In this document: in pieces, positions 7,708 through 18,827 of the stretch | How the letters are laid out: each line of letters begins with the position of its first letter | How positions within the stretch are numbered: the first letter of the stretch is position 1 | Source: Mycobacterium sp. D16Q14 | GTDB lineage: Bacteria; Actinomycetota; Actinomycetes; Mycobacteriales; Mycobacteriaceae | NCBI GenBank assembly: GCA_002013415.1 | Contig: MAEX01000022.1 | Location: 1 to 64,000 of the forward strand | Length of the DNA stretch: 64,000 nucleotides | Reading direction: 5' to 3' | Program-made: the position numbers and the translations under genes | Notes under the pieces: model-generated | Databases searched by the model: none | What the model was told of the DNA's origin: nothing | Seen by the model: only the letters and a program-made list of their open reading frames with translations

Positions 7708-8190
7708 ATGTTTGAAACTCCAGTGACTGTGATCGGATCCATCGTCGGGGACCTCAAGCGCCGCCAAGTCGGCTCCGACGAGATGATCAAGTTCCGCGTC
7801 GTCAGTAATGCACGCCGCAGGCGTGACGACGGTAGTTGGGTGAATTCGAACTCCCTTTTCATCAACGTCACCTGCTGGGGCCGGCTGGTCACCGGGGTGG
7901 GTGCCGCGTTGGGGAAGGGTGCGCCGGTGATCGTGCACGGTCATCTGCACACCAGTGAGTTCGAGGACAAGGACGGCAACCGCCGTCAGGTCACGGAGAT
8001 GAAGGCAATCGCCGTTGGGCCAGATCTGTCGCGGACCATCGCCCGGATAGAGAAGGCCGGGTACACCGGCAAGCAGGAGGATGCCGAAGCAGCGGAGCAA
8101 CCCGATCCGGGTGCCGAGGAGCCCACGACGGACCTGCCGGAAACGGGCGAGAGCAGCGAGGAGTCGGGAAACCTGCGCTTGAGTGCGTGA
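7708..8190 (+). CDS. Single-stranded DNA-binding protein, second SSB-like paralogue
   Basis: The 160-residue protein starts at ATG 7708, with AGGAAAGG about 9 nt upstream. Residues 1-110 form an OB fold: ETPVTVIGSIVGDLKRRQVG, a basic strand NARRRRDDGSWVNSNSLFIN, then TCWGRLVTG and GAPVIVHGHLHTSEFEDKDG. The acidic C-terminal tail (from about residue 125, rich in E, P and T) lacks the canonical DDDIPF end of the replicative SSB, so this is the secondary paralogue corresponding to Rv2478c beside ettA (recalled). It should bind ssDNA in repair or recombination. It lies 117 bp upstream of ettA and could share its transcript. Confidence 0.85.
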   Translation: MFETPVTVIGSIVGDLKRRQVGSDEMIKFRVVSNARRRRDDGSWVNSNSLFINVTCWGRLVTGVGAALGKGAPVIVHGHLHTSEFEDKDGNRRQVTEMKAIAVGPDLSRTIARIEKAGYTGKQEDAEAAEQPDPGAEEPTTDLPETGESSEESGNLRLSA

Positions 8191-8307
8191 TCCCGAGCTG
8201 ACACCGGCGACCGCGCGGTCGCCTCTCACCTAGGATGGTTCGGGCAGCTCATAAGAATGGTCGTGAGCTGCGGCTAAAGAACTTAGAGGAGAGGCGACAG
8301 CGCGGCA

Positions 8308-9981
<1,674 letters not shown>

Positions 9982-10034
9982 GGTGAGATTGCGTGCCGAA
10001 ACCCGGCATGCAAACTCGGCCAGGAGCGTTCTGC

Positions 10035-13000
10035 GTGACTGTTAAGACAGGGACCACAACTCCCGAAAACACGCCATCTACCAATGGATCTGGCGTGCCG
10101 ACCATTGAGGCGCTGGAGGCTGCATTCAGTCACTCCCGATTCCTGGGCGACCAGGAATGGGATGAAGCGCTCGATGCTGACGGCCACGCCACACCGCCGG
10201 CGCCGCCCGTGCGTGAGGCACTCATGCGGTCGCTGCTGCGGCTGGCAGCACAACGCCCGCCGCACGCGATTTCGATGGCCGTTTACCGCAATGGAGACGA
10301 TGCGGGGCTCGGAACCGCCTTGCAGTTGGTCACCGACTACACGCCGTTGCTCACGGACTCCGTCACCGTGCTGCTGCGACGTTTAGGCGTCGCGATCGTG
10401 GACCTGATGGACCCGGTCTTCACGGTCGAACGTTCCGCCGATGGCACCCTGCTCTCCGCGGTACCGGTTGAAAACCCACACAGCGATACCGCCATCGGTG
10501 CCGAGTGCTGGATCCACCTGCAGCTGCCACCGTCTATCGACGCCGAACGGCTGGCCTTTATCGAGACGCAGCTGCCGCACACGCTCGAAGACGGCAGTCA
10601 TGTCGCAGCGGACACCGACGCCATGCGTGACGCGGTCATCGAGCTGGCTGCCGATCTAGACGCCTCGGCGGGCACGGCACGGTTTTCGTCTGCCGAACTC
10701 GCCGAGGTCGCGAACCTGCTGCGCTGGCTCGTCGAAGGCAACTTCACGGTGCTCGGATATCAGCGGTGCACCGTCGCGGACGGGCGGGCCACCGTCGACG
10801 AATCGAGTCGGCTCGGCCTGCTCAAGCGGCGCGAAGAGGTGCTTCCGCAGCTCACCCACAACGACGAGCTGCTGGTCCTGGCTCAAGCCACCGTGCCGAC
10901 CTATCTGCGTTATGCGATCTATCCGAACATCGTGGTGATCCGGCAGGACGACGGCAGCGGTCCCGCCATCGAGCACCGCCTCGTGGGCGTTTTCACCGTG
11001 GCCGCCATGAACGCCGATGTACTGGACATTCCGGTGATCTCCGCTCGGGTGCACCAGGTGCTTGCGCGCTCGGACGCCAACCAGGACTCGCTGGCCGGGC
11101 ACATGCTCATCGACATCATGCAGAACCTGCCCCGCGCGGAGCTGTTCACGGTGGGCGTGGACCAGCTGCAAAACATCGTCACCGCCGTGAGGAACATTGG
11201 TGCGCACCCGGGTTCGCTGCTGTTTCTGCGATCCGACGAGCTCGGCAACTTCGTGACCGCCCTGGTATACCTGCCCCGCGACCGGTACACCACGACCGTT
11301 CGACTGGCCATGCAGGACACCCTGGTGCGTGAGCTCGGCGGCACGGGTATCGATTACACCGCGCGTGTCAGCGAATCACCCTGGGCATTGGTCCATTTCA
11401 CGATTCGTATGCCCGAGGACAATCTGTCCACAAGTGTCGATACTTCCGAGGCCAACCGGATTCGTTTACAGGGACTACTCACTCAGACCAGCCGTACCTG
11501 GAGTGACCGTCTGGTGAGCGCGGTACGGCCGGACTCGCCGATCGATCGCGCCTGCGCCGAGCGCTACTCGGTCATCCTGCCCGAGGTCTTCAAGACGAAC
11601 GTCGCACCCGCGGACGCCATCGATGACATCGCGAGAATCGAAGGTCTCCAAGATAATTCGCTTGATCTTGCCTACGACGCGGCCGAAGAGCCGGCCACCG
11701 GTGTGCTCAGTATGTACCTGGGCGGACGCTCGGCATCGCTGAGCGAGGTGCTGCCGGTCCTGCAGAGCATGGGCGTGGACGTGATGGAGGAACGCCCCTA
11801 TCACTTCACCCGTCCCGACGGGCTTGCCGTCTCGCTGTACGCATTCCGCATCGTGGTGCACCCGGCGATCGCACGTACCTTTGATGCCGAGGGGGTGCAG
11901 CACCGCGCGCAGCTCTTCACCGACGCGATCGATGATGTGTGGAATGGCCGCGTCGAGACGGACCGATTCAACGAACTGGTACTGCGGGCCGGGCTCACCG
12001 CCGGTCAGATCACCATCCTGCGCGGATATGCCAAATACCTGCGGCAGGCCGGCTTCCCCTACAGCCAGGCACATATTGAGACAGTGCTCGCCGACAATTC
12101 CGTTACCGCGCGCGACTTCGTGGAACTCTTCGAGGCGCGCTTCGATCCGGCCTTCACCGACAACATGCTGGCCGACACCAAGGCGGAGCAGGTTCTGGCC
12201 GAGATCGACAAGGTCATCAGCCTCGATACCGACCGAGTGCTGCGCGCCTTCTTTTCGCTGATTCAGGCGACCTTGCGCACCAACTACTTTGTGAAGGAAG
12301 AGGACTCGGCCCGGGCCAAGGGGGTGCTCGCCTTCAAACTCAATCCGCGTGAGATCGAGGAGCTGCCCGAGCCCCGGCCGCGGTTCGAGATCTTCGTGTA
12401 CTCCCCACGCGTTGAGGGTGTGCACCTGCGCTTCGGCCCCGTCGCCCGTGGCGGGCTGCGGTGGTCGGATCGCCGCGAGGACTTCCGCACCGAGATCCTG
12501 GGGTTGGTCAAGGCGCAGGCCGTGAAGAACGCCGTCATCGTCCCCGTCGGGGCCAAGGGCGGATTCGTGGTCAAGCAGCCGCCGGCGACCACCGGCGATG
12601 CCGCCGTCGACCGGGATGCGTTCCGCGCCGAGGGTGTCGAATGCTATCGGCGATTCGTCGGTGGTCTGCTTGACGTCACCGACAACTTGGACAGCGCCAC
12701 CAACGCCGTCATCCCGCCGCAGGCGGTGCGCCGCCGCGACGGCGATGACACCTATCTGGTGGTGGCAGCAGACAAGGGCACCGCGACGTTCTCCGATATC
12801 GCCAACGATGTCGCCAAGTCCTACGGATTCTGGCTGGGTGACGCGTTCGCCTCCGGCGGCTCCGTCGGGTACGACCACAAGGCCATGGGAATCACTGCCC
12901 GCGGTGCCTGGGAGAGCGTCAAACGTCACTTCCTGGAAATGGGGATCGACACCCAGACAGAGGATTTCACGGTCGCCGGGGTTGGCGATATGAGCGGGGA

Positions 13001-14882
13001 CGTGTTCGGCAACGGCATGCTGCTCTCGCAGCACATCAAGCTGGTGGCCGCCTTCGACCACCGGGACATCTTCCTGGACCCCAACCCCGAGCCCGCATCG
13101 TCCTGGGCAGAACGCAAGCGGATGTTCGCGTTGGAGCGTTCCAGCTGGGCCGACTACAACCCGGCGCTCATCAGCGCCGGGGGCGGCGTGTACAGCAAGG
13201 AACAGAAATCGGTGCCGATCAGTCCCGAGGTACGTGAGGCCCTCGGCATCGACAGCGGTGTCACCGAGATGACACCGCCCCAGCTCATCCGGGCCATCCT
13301 GCTGGCCCCGGTCGACCTGTTCTTCAACGGCGGTATCGGCACCTACGTCAAGGCTGAGAGCGAATCGCAGGCCGAGGTGGGAGACAAGGCCAACGACTCG
13401 GTCCGTGTCAACGGAAACCAGATGCGCGCCAAGGTGATCGGCGAGGGCGGCAACCTGGGCCTGACCTCGCGCGGGCGCATCGAATTCGAGCTCAACGGCG
13501 GCCGGGTCAATACCGATGCACTGGACAACTCCGCCGGGGTGGACTGCTCCGACCACGAGGTCAACATCAAGATTCTGGTCGACTCACTGGTCAGCGCCGG
13601 CAAGGTCGAGGCCTCCGAGCGCACCGCGCTCTTGGAGTCCATGACCGACGACGTTGCCGCACTTGTACTGGCCGACAACGAGTCCCAGAACAACCTCATG
13701 GGAACGAGCCGGGCCAACGCGGCCTCGCTGCTCACCGTGCACGCGCGACAGATCGCCCATCTGGTGGCGGATCGCGGTCTGGATCGTGAGCTGGAGGCAT
13801 TGCCCTCCGAGAAGGAGATCGAGCGCCGCGCCGCACTCGGGATCGGTTTGACCTCACCGGAGTTGTCGACACTGATGGCGCACGTGAAGCTGGCGCTCAA
13901 GGCGGACCTGCTGGCCACTGACGCCCCCGAGCAAGAGGTCACCCAGCGGCGGATGGTGCACTACTTCCCGGACGAGCTGCGTGAGCGCTTCGATGCGGAG
14001 ATCCGCAAGCATCCGCTACGTAAAGAGATCTACGCGACCATGCTGGTGAACGCGGTGGTCGACTGTGGCGGAATCACCTATGTGTATCGGCTTTTCGAAG
14101 ACGCCGGGACGGGTTCAGTGGACGGACTCAAGACCTATGTGGCGGTGGAGGCCATCTTCGGGCTGCGCTCACTGTGGGACCGAATCCGGCATGCTGATGT
14201 ACCGGTGTCGGTTTCGGACCGGCTGACCCTGGACATGCGCCGTTTGCTGGACCGCGCATCACGGTGGCTGATTAGCTACCGGCCGCAGCCTCTCGCGGTC
14301 GGTGCCGAGATCAACCGCTTCGCAGAAGGAATTGCCGAGCTGACCCCGAAGCTCACCACCTGGCTGCGCGGTCACGACCTAGAGATCGTCACCAAGCAGA
14401 CCGAAGACTTGATGGCGCTGGGTGTTCCGGCCGATCTCGCCGGTGATGTCGCCGGCTGCCTGTACGGCTTCAGTCTGCTGGACGTCATCGACATCGCCGA
14501 CATCGCCGACCGTGACGGCGCGGAGGTCGCGGATCTGTACTTCACCCTGATGGATGACCTGAGGGTGGACGATCTGCTGACCGCCGTCTCTCAGCTGGAA
14601 CGCAACGATCGCTGGCATTCCCTGGCCCGGTTGGCGATCCGCGATGACATCTACTCCTCGCTGCGGGCGCTCACGATGGATGTGCTTTCTGTCGGCGAAC
14701 CGGATGAGACTGGTGAGCAGAAGATCACCGAGTGGGAGTTCACCAATGCTGCCCGTCTGGAGCGGGCTCGTGGCACGCTCGCGGAGATCTTCGCGACGGG
14801 CGAACCGGACCTGGCGACGTTGTCGGTGGCAGCGCGCCAGATCAGAGGGATGATCAGGAGCAGCATCACCGGTCCTGCATGA
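10035..14882 (+). CDS. gdh: Large NAD-dependent glutamate dehydrogenase
   Basis: This 1615-residue protein has the size and motifs of the about 180-kDa class of NAD-glutamate dehydrogenase that deaminates glutamate to 2-oxoglutarate. GTG 10035 is chosen because AGGAG lies 8 nt upstream; an in-frame GTG at 9993 would add 14 residues. The catalytic core starts near residue 805 with GPVARGGLRWSDRREDF, then KAQAVKNAVIVPVGAKGGF containing the catalytic Lys, and the nucleotide-binding region VAGVGDMSGDVFGNGMLLS. Long N- and C-terminal extensions are presumed regulatory. It corresponds to Rv2476c (recalled), a substrate of the GarA/PknG control circuit in mycobacteria. The thioesterase gene follows 7 bp later. 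Confidence 0.95.
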   Translation: MTVKTGTTTPENTPSTNGSGVPTIEALEAAFSHSRFLGDQEWDEALDADGHATPPAPPVREALMRSLLRLAAQRPPHAISMAVYRNGDDAGLGTALQLVTDYTPLLTDSVTVLLRRLGVAIVDLMDPVFTVERSADGTLLSAVPVENPHSDTAIGAECWIHLQLPPSIDAERLAFIETQLPHTLEDGSHVAADTDAMRDAVIELAADLDASAGTARFSSAELAEVANLLRWLVEGNFTVLGYQRCTVADGRATVDESSRLGLLKRREEVLPQLTHNDELLVLAQATVPTYLRYAIYPNIVVIRQDDGSGPAIEHRLVGVFTVAAMNADVLDIPVISARVHQVLARSDANQDSLAGHMLIDIMQNLPRAELFTVGVDQLQNIVTAVRNIGAHPGSLLFLRSDELGNFVTALVYLPRDRYTTTVRLAMQDTLVRELGGTGIDYTARVSESPWALVHFTIRMPEDNLSTSVDTSEANRIRLQGLLTQTSRTWSDRLVSAVRPDSPIDRACAERYSVILPEVFKTNVAPADAIDDIARIEGLQDNSLDLAYDAAEEPATGVLSMYLGGRSASLSEVLPVLQSMGVDVMEERPYHFTRPDGLAVSLYAFRIVVHPAIARTFDAEGVQHRAQLFTDAIDDVWNGRVETDRFNELVLRAGLTAGQITILRGYAKYLRQAGFPYSQAHIETVLADNSVTARDFVELFEARFDPAFTDNMLADTKAEQVLAEIDKVISLDTDRVLRAFFSLIQATLRTNYFVKEEDSARAKGVLAFKLNPREIEELPEPRPRFEIFVYSPRVEGVHLRFGPVARGGLRWSDRREDFRTEILGLVKAQAVKNAVIVPVGAKGGFVVKQPPATTGDAAVDRDAFRAEGVECYRRFVGGLLDVTDNLDSATNAVIPPQAVRRRDGDDTYLVVAADKGTATFSDIANDVAKSYGFWLGDAFASGGSVGYDHKAMGITARGAWESVKRHFLEMGIDTQTEDFTVAGVGDMSGDVFGNGMLLSQHIKLVAAFDHRDIFLDPNPEPASSWAERKRMFALERSSWADYNPALISAGGGVYSKEQKSVPISPEVREALGIDSGVTEMTPPQLIRAILLAPVDLFFNGGIGTYVKAESESQAEVGDKANDSVRVNGNQMRAKVIGEGGNLGLTSRGRIEFELNGGRVNTDALDNSAGVDCSDHEVNIKILVDSLVSAGKVEASERTALLESMTDDVAALVLADNESQNNLMGTSRANAASLLTVHARQIAHLVADRGLDRELEALPSEKEIERRAALGIGLTSPELSTLMAHVKLALKADLLATDAPEQEVTQRRMVHYFPDELRERFDAEIRKHPLRKEIYATMLVNAVVDCGGITYVYRLFEDAGTGSVDGLKTYVAVEAIFGLRSLWDRIRHADVPVSVSDRLTLDMRRLLDRASRWLISYRPQPLAVGAEINRFAEGIAELTPKLTTWLRGHDLEIVTKQTEDLMALGVPADLAGDVAGCLYGFSLLDVIDIADIADRDGAEVADLYFTLMDDLRVDDLLTAVSQLERNDRWHSLARLAIRDDIYSSLRALTMDVLSVGEPDETGEQKITEWEFTNAARLERARGTLAEIFATGEPDLATLSVAARQIRGMIRSSITGPA

Positions 14883-14889
14883 TGGTGCG

Positions 14890-15318
14890 ATGAGCGTTAG
14901 CGAGAAACCCGGGTATGTCGCGGCGGTTCCGGTCCGTTGGTCCGATATCGACATGTACCAGCATGTGAACCACGCGACGATGGTGACAATCTTGGAAGAG
15001 GCGCGAGTGCCCTTCCTGCGTGATGTTTTTGGCGCAGAGATCACCACTACGGGTCTGCTCATCGCAGATGTCCACGTGAAGTACAAGGGGCAGGTGCGGC
15101 TGGCGGACTCGCCGCTGCAGGTGACCATGTGGGTCTCGAAGATCCGGGCGGTGGACTTCACGATCAACTATGAGGTGCGCTCGGTGGACGCGGCGCCGGA
15201 CTCCAAACCCGCGGTGATCGCAGACACCCAATTGGTGACGTTTCACCTGGACAGTCAAACCCTGCTGCGTCTCACCGACACCCACCGTGAGTACCTGCAG
15301 CGTTGGTCGCGACAGTGA
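14890..15318 (+). CDS. Hotdog-fold acyl-CoA thioesterase (4HBT family)
   Basis: The 142-residue protein contains VRWSDIDMYQHVNHATMVT, the 4-hydroxybenzoyl-CoA thioesterase signature with the catalytic Asp and the HVNH helix, and a following EEARVPFLRD. It should hydrolyse an acyl-CoA thioester in the cytoplasm; the physiological acyl chain is unknown. It starts 7 bp after gdh and its stop overlaps the next start as GTGA, so gdh, this gene and the following one form an operon-like unit. It corresponds to Rv2475c by position (recalled). Confidence 0.85.
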   Translation: MSVSEKPGYVAAVPVRWSDIDMYQHVNHATMVTILEEARVPFLRDVFGAEITTTGLLIADVHVKYKGQVRLADSPLQVTMWVSKIRAVDFTINYEVRSVDAAPDSKPAVIADTQLVTFHLDSQTLLRLTDTHREYLQRWSRQ

Positions 15319-15962
15319 GTGAAGCCGCATTACGGGTGCCCGACGCCTCCGACCGCAAGGACCTGGCGACCTTTCTCACCCGTGTTTCCCGCCTGGATGA
15401 GTCGGCGGTGGTGCGGTTGCGCGCTCGAGAAGATGGTCGGGTAGTTGTCTGGACCGCAACACAATTCGATGTGCTGGCCTGTCGTGCGGTACGCGGTGAA
15501 CTGAGGACGCCCGATATTTCCGCCACCGTCGATGAAGTACTGCGTGGCTTGCAGGCCCCGGATGCCAACGGCTACGTGCACACGGGGTTCCCCATGGACT
15601 CGGCGTGGCGGGGTGCGCTGCCCGCCGATAGCGGCTTCGAGTATCTCGACGATATTCCGGCGCGGACGGTGCTCGAGCTTGCGCAGCGCGGGGGAGAGCT
15701 GGCTCGCGAACACGGCAGCGCCCACGGTCCGCCCGTGTCGCTGCTGGACCAGTCCGTCGTCACCGTCGAAGGAACCGACGGCCGGCCAGTTGACGTGCCA
15801 ATGCGATGCGTATTCGCTTTGACTGCATTGGGATTCGTTCCCACGCACCCGCCCGAGGACGAACCGGTGCGGGTGCGTGCCGTGCCGGCGTGGTTGCGGC
15901 TGGATGCCCGATTCGGATCGGTGTATCGCCGTCGGACCGATCTGTCGCTACAGGTCCGCTAG
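15315..15962 (+). CDS. Conserved mycobacterial hypothetical protein (Rv2474c-like)
   Basis: The 215-residue product starts at GTG 15315, chosen because it overlaps the thioesterase stop as GTGA. The first half (DLATFLTRVSRLDESAVVRL, then VWTATQFDVLACRAV) looks like an alpha/beta domain; no catalytic motif is recognised. There are no membrane segments or signal peptide. Its 3' end shares the palindromic CTAG with the stop of the convergent glucosidase gene. Conserved gene order after gdh and the thioesterase is the only functional hint. Confidence 0.65.
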   Translation: MSEAALRVPDASDRKDLATFLTRVSRLDESAVVRLRAREDGRVVVWTATQFDVLACRAVRGELRTPDISATVDEVLRGLQAPDANGYVHTGFPMDSAWRGALPADSGFEYLDDIPARTVLELAQRGGELAREHGSAHGPPVSLLDQSVVTVEGTDGRPVDVPMRCVFALTALGFVPTHPPEDEPVRVRAVPAWLRLDARFGSVYRRRTDLSLQVR

Positions 15963-17548
15963 ACGATCCAGGCCGCGGTGTTGCGCGGTAACTTGCCGTT
16001 GACGAGGGGTCCGCTGGCGAGAATGACCTCGCCCGCAGGCAGATCCACCAGGTCGCTGCTGACGTTCAGGGCGCAGGTCAGGCCGCCGCCCTTAACGCGG
16101 AAGGCCAGCGCGCCCAGCGGGCTGCCGTACCACTCCAAGCTGGTGCCGTTGAATTCCTGTCGGTTCTTGCGCAATTCGATCGCACGCCGGTACAGAGACA
16201 GCGTGGAGTCGGTGCGCTCCAACTGGCGTTCGACCGTGAAATCGGCCCAGCCGTGCGGCATCGGTAGCCAGGTCTGATCGTTGGTCGAGAAGCCATAAGG
16301 AGGATCGGTGCCCTCCCAGGGGATGGGCACCCGGCAGCCGTCGCGACCCCGCTCGGTGTGGCCGGACCGCTCCCACACCGGATCCTGCAGAGCCTCGTCG
16401 GGCAATTCGACATTTGGCAGCCCCAGTTCGGAGCCGTTGTAGATGAACACAGTTCCCGGCAGTGCGAGCATCACCAGGGCCATGGCACGGGCTCGCCACT
16501 GGCCGATCGGACCATCGCCGTAGCGCGTCACCTCACGCTCCACGTCGTGATTGGACAACGTCCAAGTAGGCATCGCTCCTACGGAATTCACGGCGGTGAG
16601 CGAGTTTTCGATGGCGGCGCGGATCTTGTCCGCGTCGAAGTCGGCCTCTACAAGTTTGAAGTTGAATCCGAGATGCAACTCGTCGGGCCGGACGTATTCG
16701 GCGAAGCGAGTGTTGTCGTTCACCCAGATCTCGCCGACGGCAACCACATCGCGGTACTGGTCCAACACCTTGCGGATCTTGCGGTGGTACTCGTGTACGC
16801 CCTCGTTGTTGAAACGCGGGTCCTCGTCGTCGATATGCAGCATCGAGGTGTCGGTGTCCTCGAGATCGGGGAGGCCTGGGCGCTTGGCCATGCCATGGGC
16901 CACGTCGAGGCGGAATCCGTCGATGCCCCGGTCGAGCCAGAAGCGCAGAGTCTCGGCGAAGTCGTCGACCACTTCGGGGTTGTCCCAGTTGACATCTGGC
17001 TGCTCAGGGGCGAACAAATGCAGGTACCACTGGCCGGGCGTGCCGTCGGGCTCGGTCACCCGCGTCCAGGCGGGGCCACCGAATACCGAGGGCCAATTGT
17101 TGGGCGGCAGTTGGCCATTGGCGCCCTTGCCGTCACGGAAGATGTAGCGAGACCGGGCATCGCTGCCTGGCGCCGCGGCCAGCGCCTCGATGAACCAGGG
17201 GTGCTCGGAGCTGGTGTGGTTGGGGACCAGGTCCATGATGACCTTGATGTCGTGGCGGTGAGCGGAGGCGATGAGCCTGTGCATCGCGGTCAATCCGCCG
17301 AACAATGGATCGATATCCCGCGGGTTCGACACGTCATAGCCGTGGTCGGCCATCGGAGATCTGGTAACAGGATTTAGCCAGATTCCTTGGATGCCGAGTA
17401 GGTCAAGGTAGCCAAGCTTTGCTGAAATACCGTCCAGATCGCCGATGCCATCTCCGTCGCTGTCGCCGAACGACCGCGGGTAGATCTGATAGAAGACGGC
17501 CTGCGACCACCAAGGGTCGTCATGTTGGCCCAAGTCGGCGGCGGTCAC
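15959..17548 (-). CDS. aglA: GH13 alpha-glucosidase
   Basis: The 529-residue cytoplasmic enzyme has the GH13 signatures in order: DLVPNHTS, DGFRLDVAHGMA with the nucleophile Asp, VGEIWVND with the acid/base Glu, and LSNHDVER with the third Asp. The N-terminal AVFYQIYPRSFGDSDGDGIG places it with oligo-1,6-glucosidase/alpha-glucosidase/trehalulose-type enzymes. It should cleave alpha-1,4- or alpha-1,6-linked glucosides. The start is GTG 17548. It corresponds to Rv2471 aglA (recalled). The last 4 bp overlap the convergent Rv2474c-like gene. Exact substrate cannot be read from sequence. Confidence 0.88.
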   Translation of the reverse strand: MTAADLGQHDDPWWSQAVFYQIYPRSFGDSDGDGIGDLDGISAKLGYLDLLGIQGIWLNPVTRSPMADHGYDVSNPRDIDPLFGGLTAMHRLIASAHRHDIKVIMDLVPNHTSSEHPWFIEALAAAPGSDARSRYIFRDGKGANGQLPPNNWPSVFGGPAWTRVTEPDGTPGQWYLHLFAPEQPDVNWDNPEVVDDFAETLRFWLDRGIDGFRLDVAHGMAKRPGLPDLEDTDTSMLHIDDEDPRFNNEGVHEYHRKIRKVLDQYRDVVAVGEIWVNDNTRFAEYVRPDELHLGFNFKLVEADFDADKIRAAIENSLTAVNSVGAMPTWTLSNHDVEREVTRYGDGPIGQWRARAMALVMLALPGTVFIYNGSELGLPNVELPDEALQDPVWERSGHTERGRDGCRVPIPWEGTDPPYGFSTNDQTWLPMPHGWADFTVERQLERTDSTLSLYRRAIELRKNRQEFNGTSLEWYGSPLGALAFRVKGGGLTCALNVSSDLVDLPAGEVILASGPLVNGKLPRNTAAWIV

Positions 17549-17599
17549 GGTTGGTCATTCTGCACCACGGCGGCTCTGGCCCCGAATCGCGATCGACTG

Positions 17600-18007
17600 T
17601 CAGAAGGGCGAGTTGACCATCGACTGCGCCGCCATCTCCAGGTAGCTCCACAGCTGGGCGCGATGGTCGTCGTCAAGGGTGTTCCGATCGATGGATTCGA
17701 CGGCGGTCCGCATGCAGCGCAACCACGCGTCGCGTTCGATGGGGCCGATCCGAAACGGTGCGTGGCGCATCCGCAGCCGGGGATGTCCGCGCTGGTCCGA
17801 GTAGGTGCGAGGGCCGCCCCAATATTGTTCGAGGAACATCCGGAGACGATCCTCGGCGCCGGTGAGGTCTTCCTCCGGGTACAGGGGGCGCAGCACCTCG
17901 TCATCGGCGACAAGCTCGTAGAAGCGGGCCACGATCGCGTGGAAAGTGGCGGCGCCACCGACGGCGTCGTAGAAGTTTTCAGGGGTAGGGGCTGCCACGT
18001 ACGCCAT
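17600..18007 (-). CDS. glbO: Truncated haemoglobin O (group II)
   Basis: The 135-residue globin shows the group II residues: B10 Tyr in ARFYELVADDEVLRPLY (Tyr30), CD1 Tyr43, proximal F8 His82 in RMRHAPF, and G8 Trp95 in RDAWLRCM. These heme-pocket residues indicate tight oxygen binding and peroxide or NO chemistry, as described for M. tuberculosis trHbO. It reads in the same direction as the glucosidase, 51 bp upstream of it, and diverges from the HNH gene. Confidence 0.93.
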   Translation of the reverse strand: MAYVAAPTPENFYDAVGGAATFHAIVARFYELVADDEVLRPLYPEEDLTGAEDRLRMFLEQYWGGPRTYSDQRGHPRLRMRHAPFRIGPIERDAWLRCMRTAVESIDRNTLDDDHRAQLWSYLEMAAQSMVNSPF

Positions 18008-18127
18008 TGTGCCGGTACACGCTTCGGCCGATCAGCCGGGTTGGTTACGCGATGTTCATTGGATTGACCTGCAAACACGGCGCAAATTGTCGTGCGAAGA
18101 CCGCGGAATCGTGGTGCACTGGTTGCG

Positions 18128-18796
18128 ATGGTGCAACACAAGAAGGGCCGCGGGCACCGGCATAACAGTGCCAGCGCTGGGCCGACCCAGAACGGGTCGG
18201 CCCGAATACTGCACAGTGTCCCGGGGACGAGGGTCCCCGGGGCCATCCCCCCACAGCACTCCAACGACGCCGGTTCCCTATGGGGCCGGCGTCGCGTGTT
18301 ATTGCTGAACTCCACATATGAGCCGCTCACGGCGCTGCCGATGCGTCGCGCCGTGATCATGCTGTTGTGCGGTAAGGCCGACGTGGTGCACGACGACCCG
18401 GCCGCTCCCGTCATTCATGCCGCCACGACGTCGGTGGCCGTCCCCTCGGTGATCAGGCTCAGGAGCTTCGTGCGGGTGCCGTACCGGGCACGGGTTCCGA
18501 TGACGCGCGCCGCACTAATGCATCGCGACCGGTTCCGCTGTGCGTACTGCGGTGGACGCGCCGACACCATCGACCATGTCATCCCGCGCAGCAAGGGCGG
18601 CACGCACTCCTGGGAGAACTGCGTGGCCTGCTGTTCGTCGTGTAATCACCGCAAGGCGGACCGGATGCTGTCGGAGCTGGGCTGGTCGCTTCACACCACG
18701 CCGATGCCGCCCAAGGGGCAACACTGGCGACTGCTGTCGTCGGTCAAGGAACTCGACCCGGCATGGGTGCGATATCTAGGGGAGGGTGCGGCGTGA
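18128..18796 (+). CDS. HNH endonuclease family protein
   Basis: The C-terminal two thirds carries a complete HNH domain: FRCAYCGGRADTIDHVIPR, SKGGTHSWENCVACCSSCN, HRKADRML, with two zinc CxxC pairs and the catalytic DH. The start is uncertain. ATG 18128 gives 222 residues, and about 80 percent of the third codon positions in 18128-18296 are G or C, which supports coding; the conserved region begins at RRRVLLLNSTYEPL, where GTG 18297 could also start. The disputed segment contains three strong inverted repeats (separate entry). The substrate is unknown; this type is conserved in mycobacteria next to the cytochrome-oxidase-associated genes that follow (Rv2469c position, recalled). Confidence 0.85.
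   Translation: MVQHKKGRGHRHNSASAGPTQNGSARILHSVPGTRVPGAIPPQHSNDAGSLWGRRRVLLLNSTYEPLTALPMRRAVIMLLCGKADVVHDDPAAPVIHAATTSVAVPSVIRLRSFVRVPYRARVPMTRAALMHRDRFRCAYCGGRADTIDHVIPRSKGGTHSWENCVACCSSCNHRKADRMLSELGWSLHTTPMPPKGQHWRLLSSVKELDPAWVRYLGEGAA
18179..18294 (+). repeat. Three tandem perfect-arm hairpins in the 5' part of the HNH gene
   Basis: Three inverted repeats follow one another: GGGCCGACCC/GGGTCGGCCC (18179-18188 and 18194-18203, 5-nt loop), CCCGGGGAC/GTCCCCGGG (18220-18228 and 18233-18241, 4-nt loop), and CGACGCCGG/CCGGCGTCG (18265-18273 and 18286-18294, with an inner CCC/GGG pair). All arms are perfect. They lie in the segment whose coding status depends on the HNH start choice, just before the conserved domain. 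Confidence 0.8.
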
Positions 18797-18827
18797 GTTC
18801 CCGGCGCGGTCGGCTACGGTTTGCATC

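Noticed and set aside
7522..8229. Minus-strand extension of the allophanate hydrolase across the SSB-like gene
   Set aside because: It is a shadow of the SSB-like coding sequence; amidase homology begins only after ATG 7521 and a leaderless promoter fits that start.
11475..13556. A 693-codon open frame antisense to gdh
   Set aside because: Long antisense frames are expected in high-GC genes with biased third positions; gdh has continuous conserved motifs and the antisense product shows no domain.
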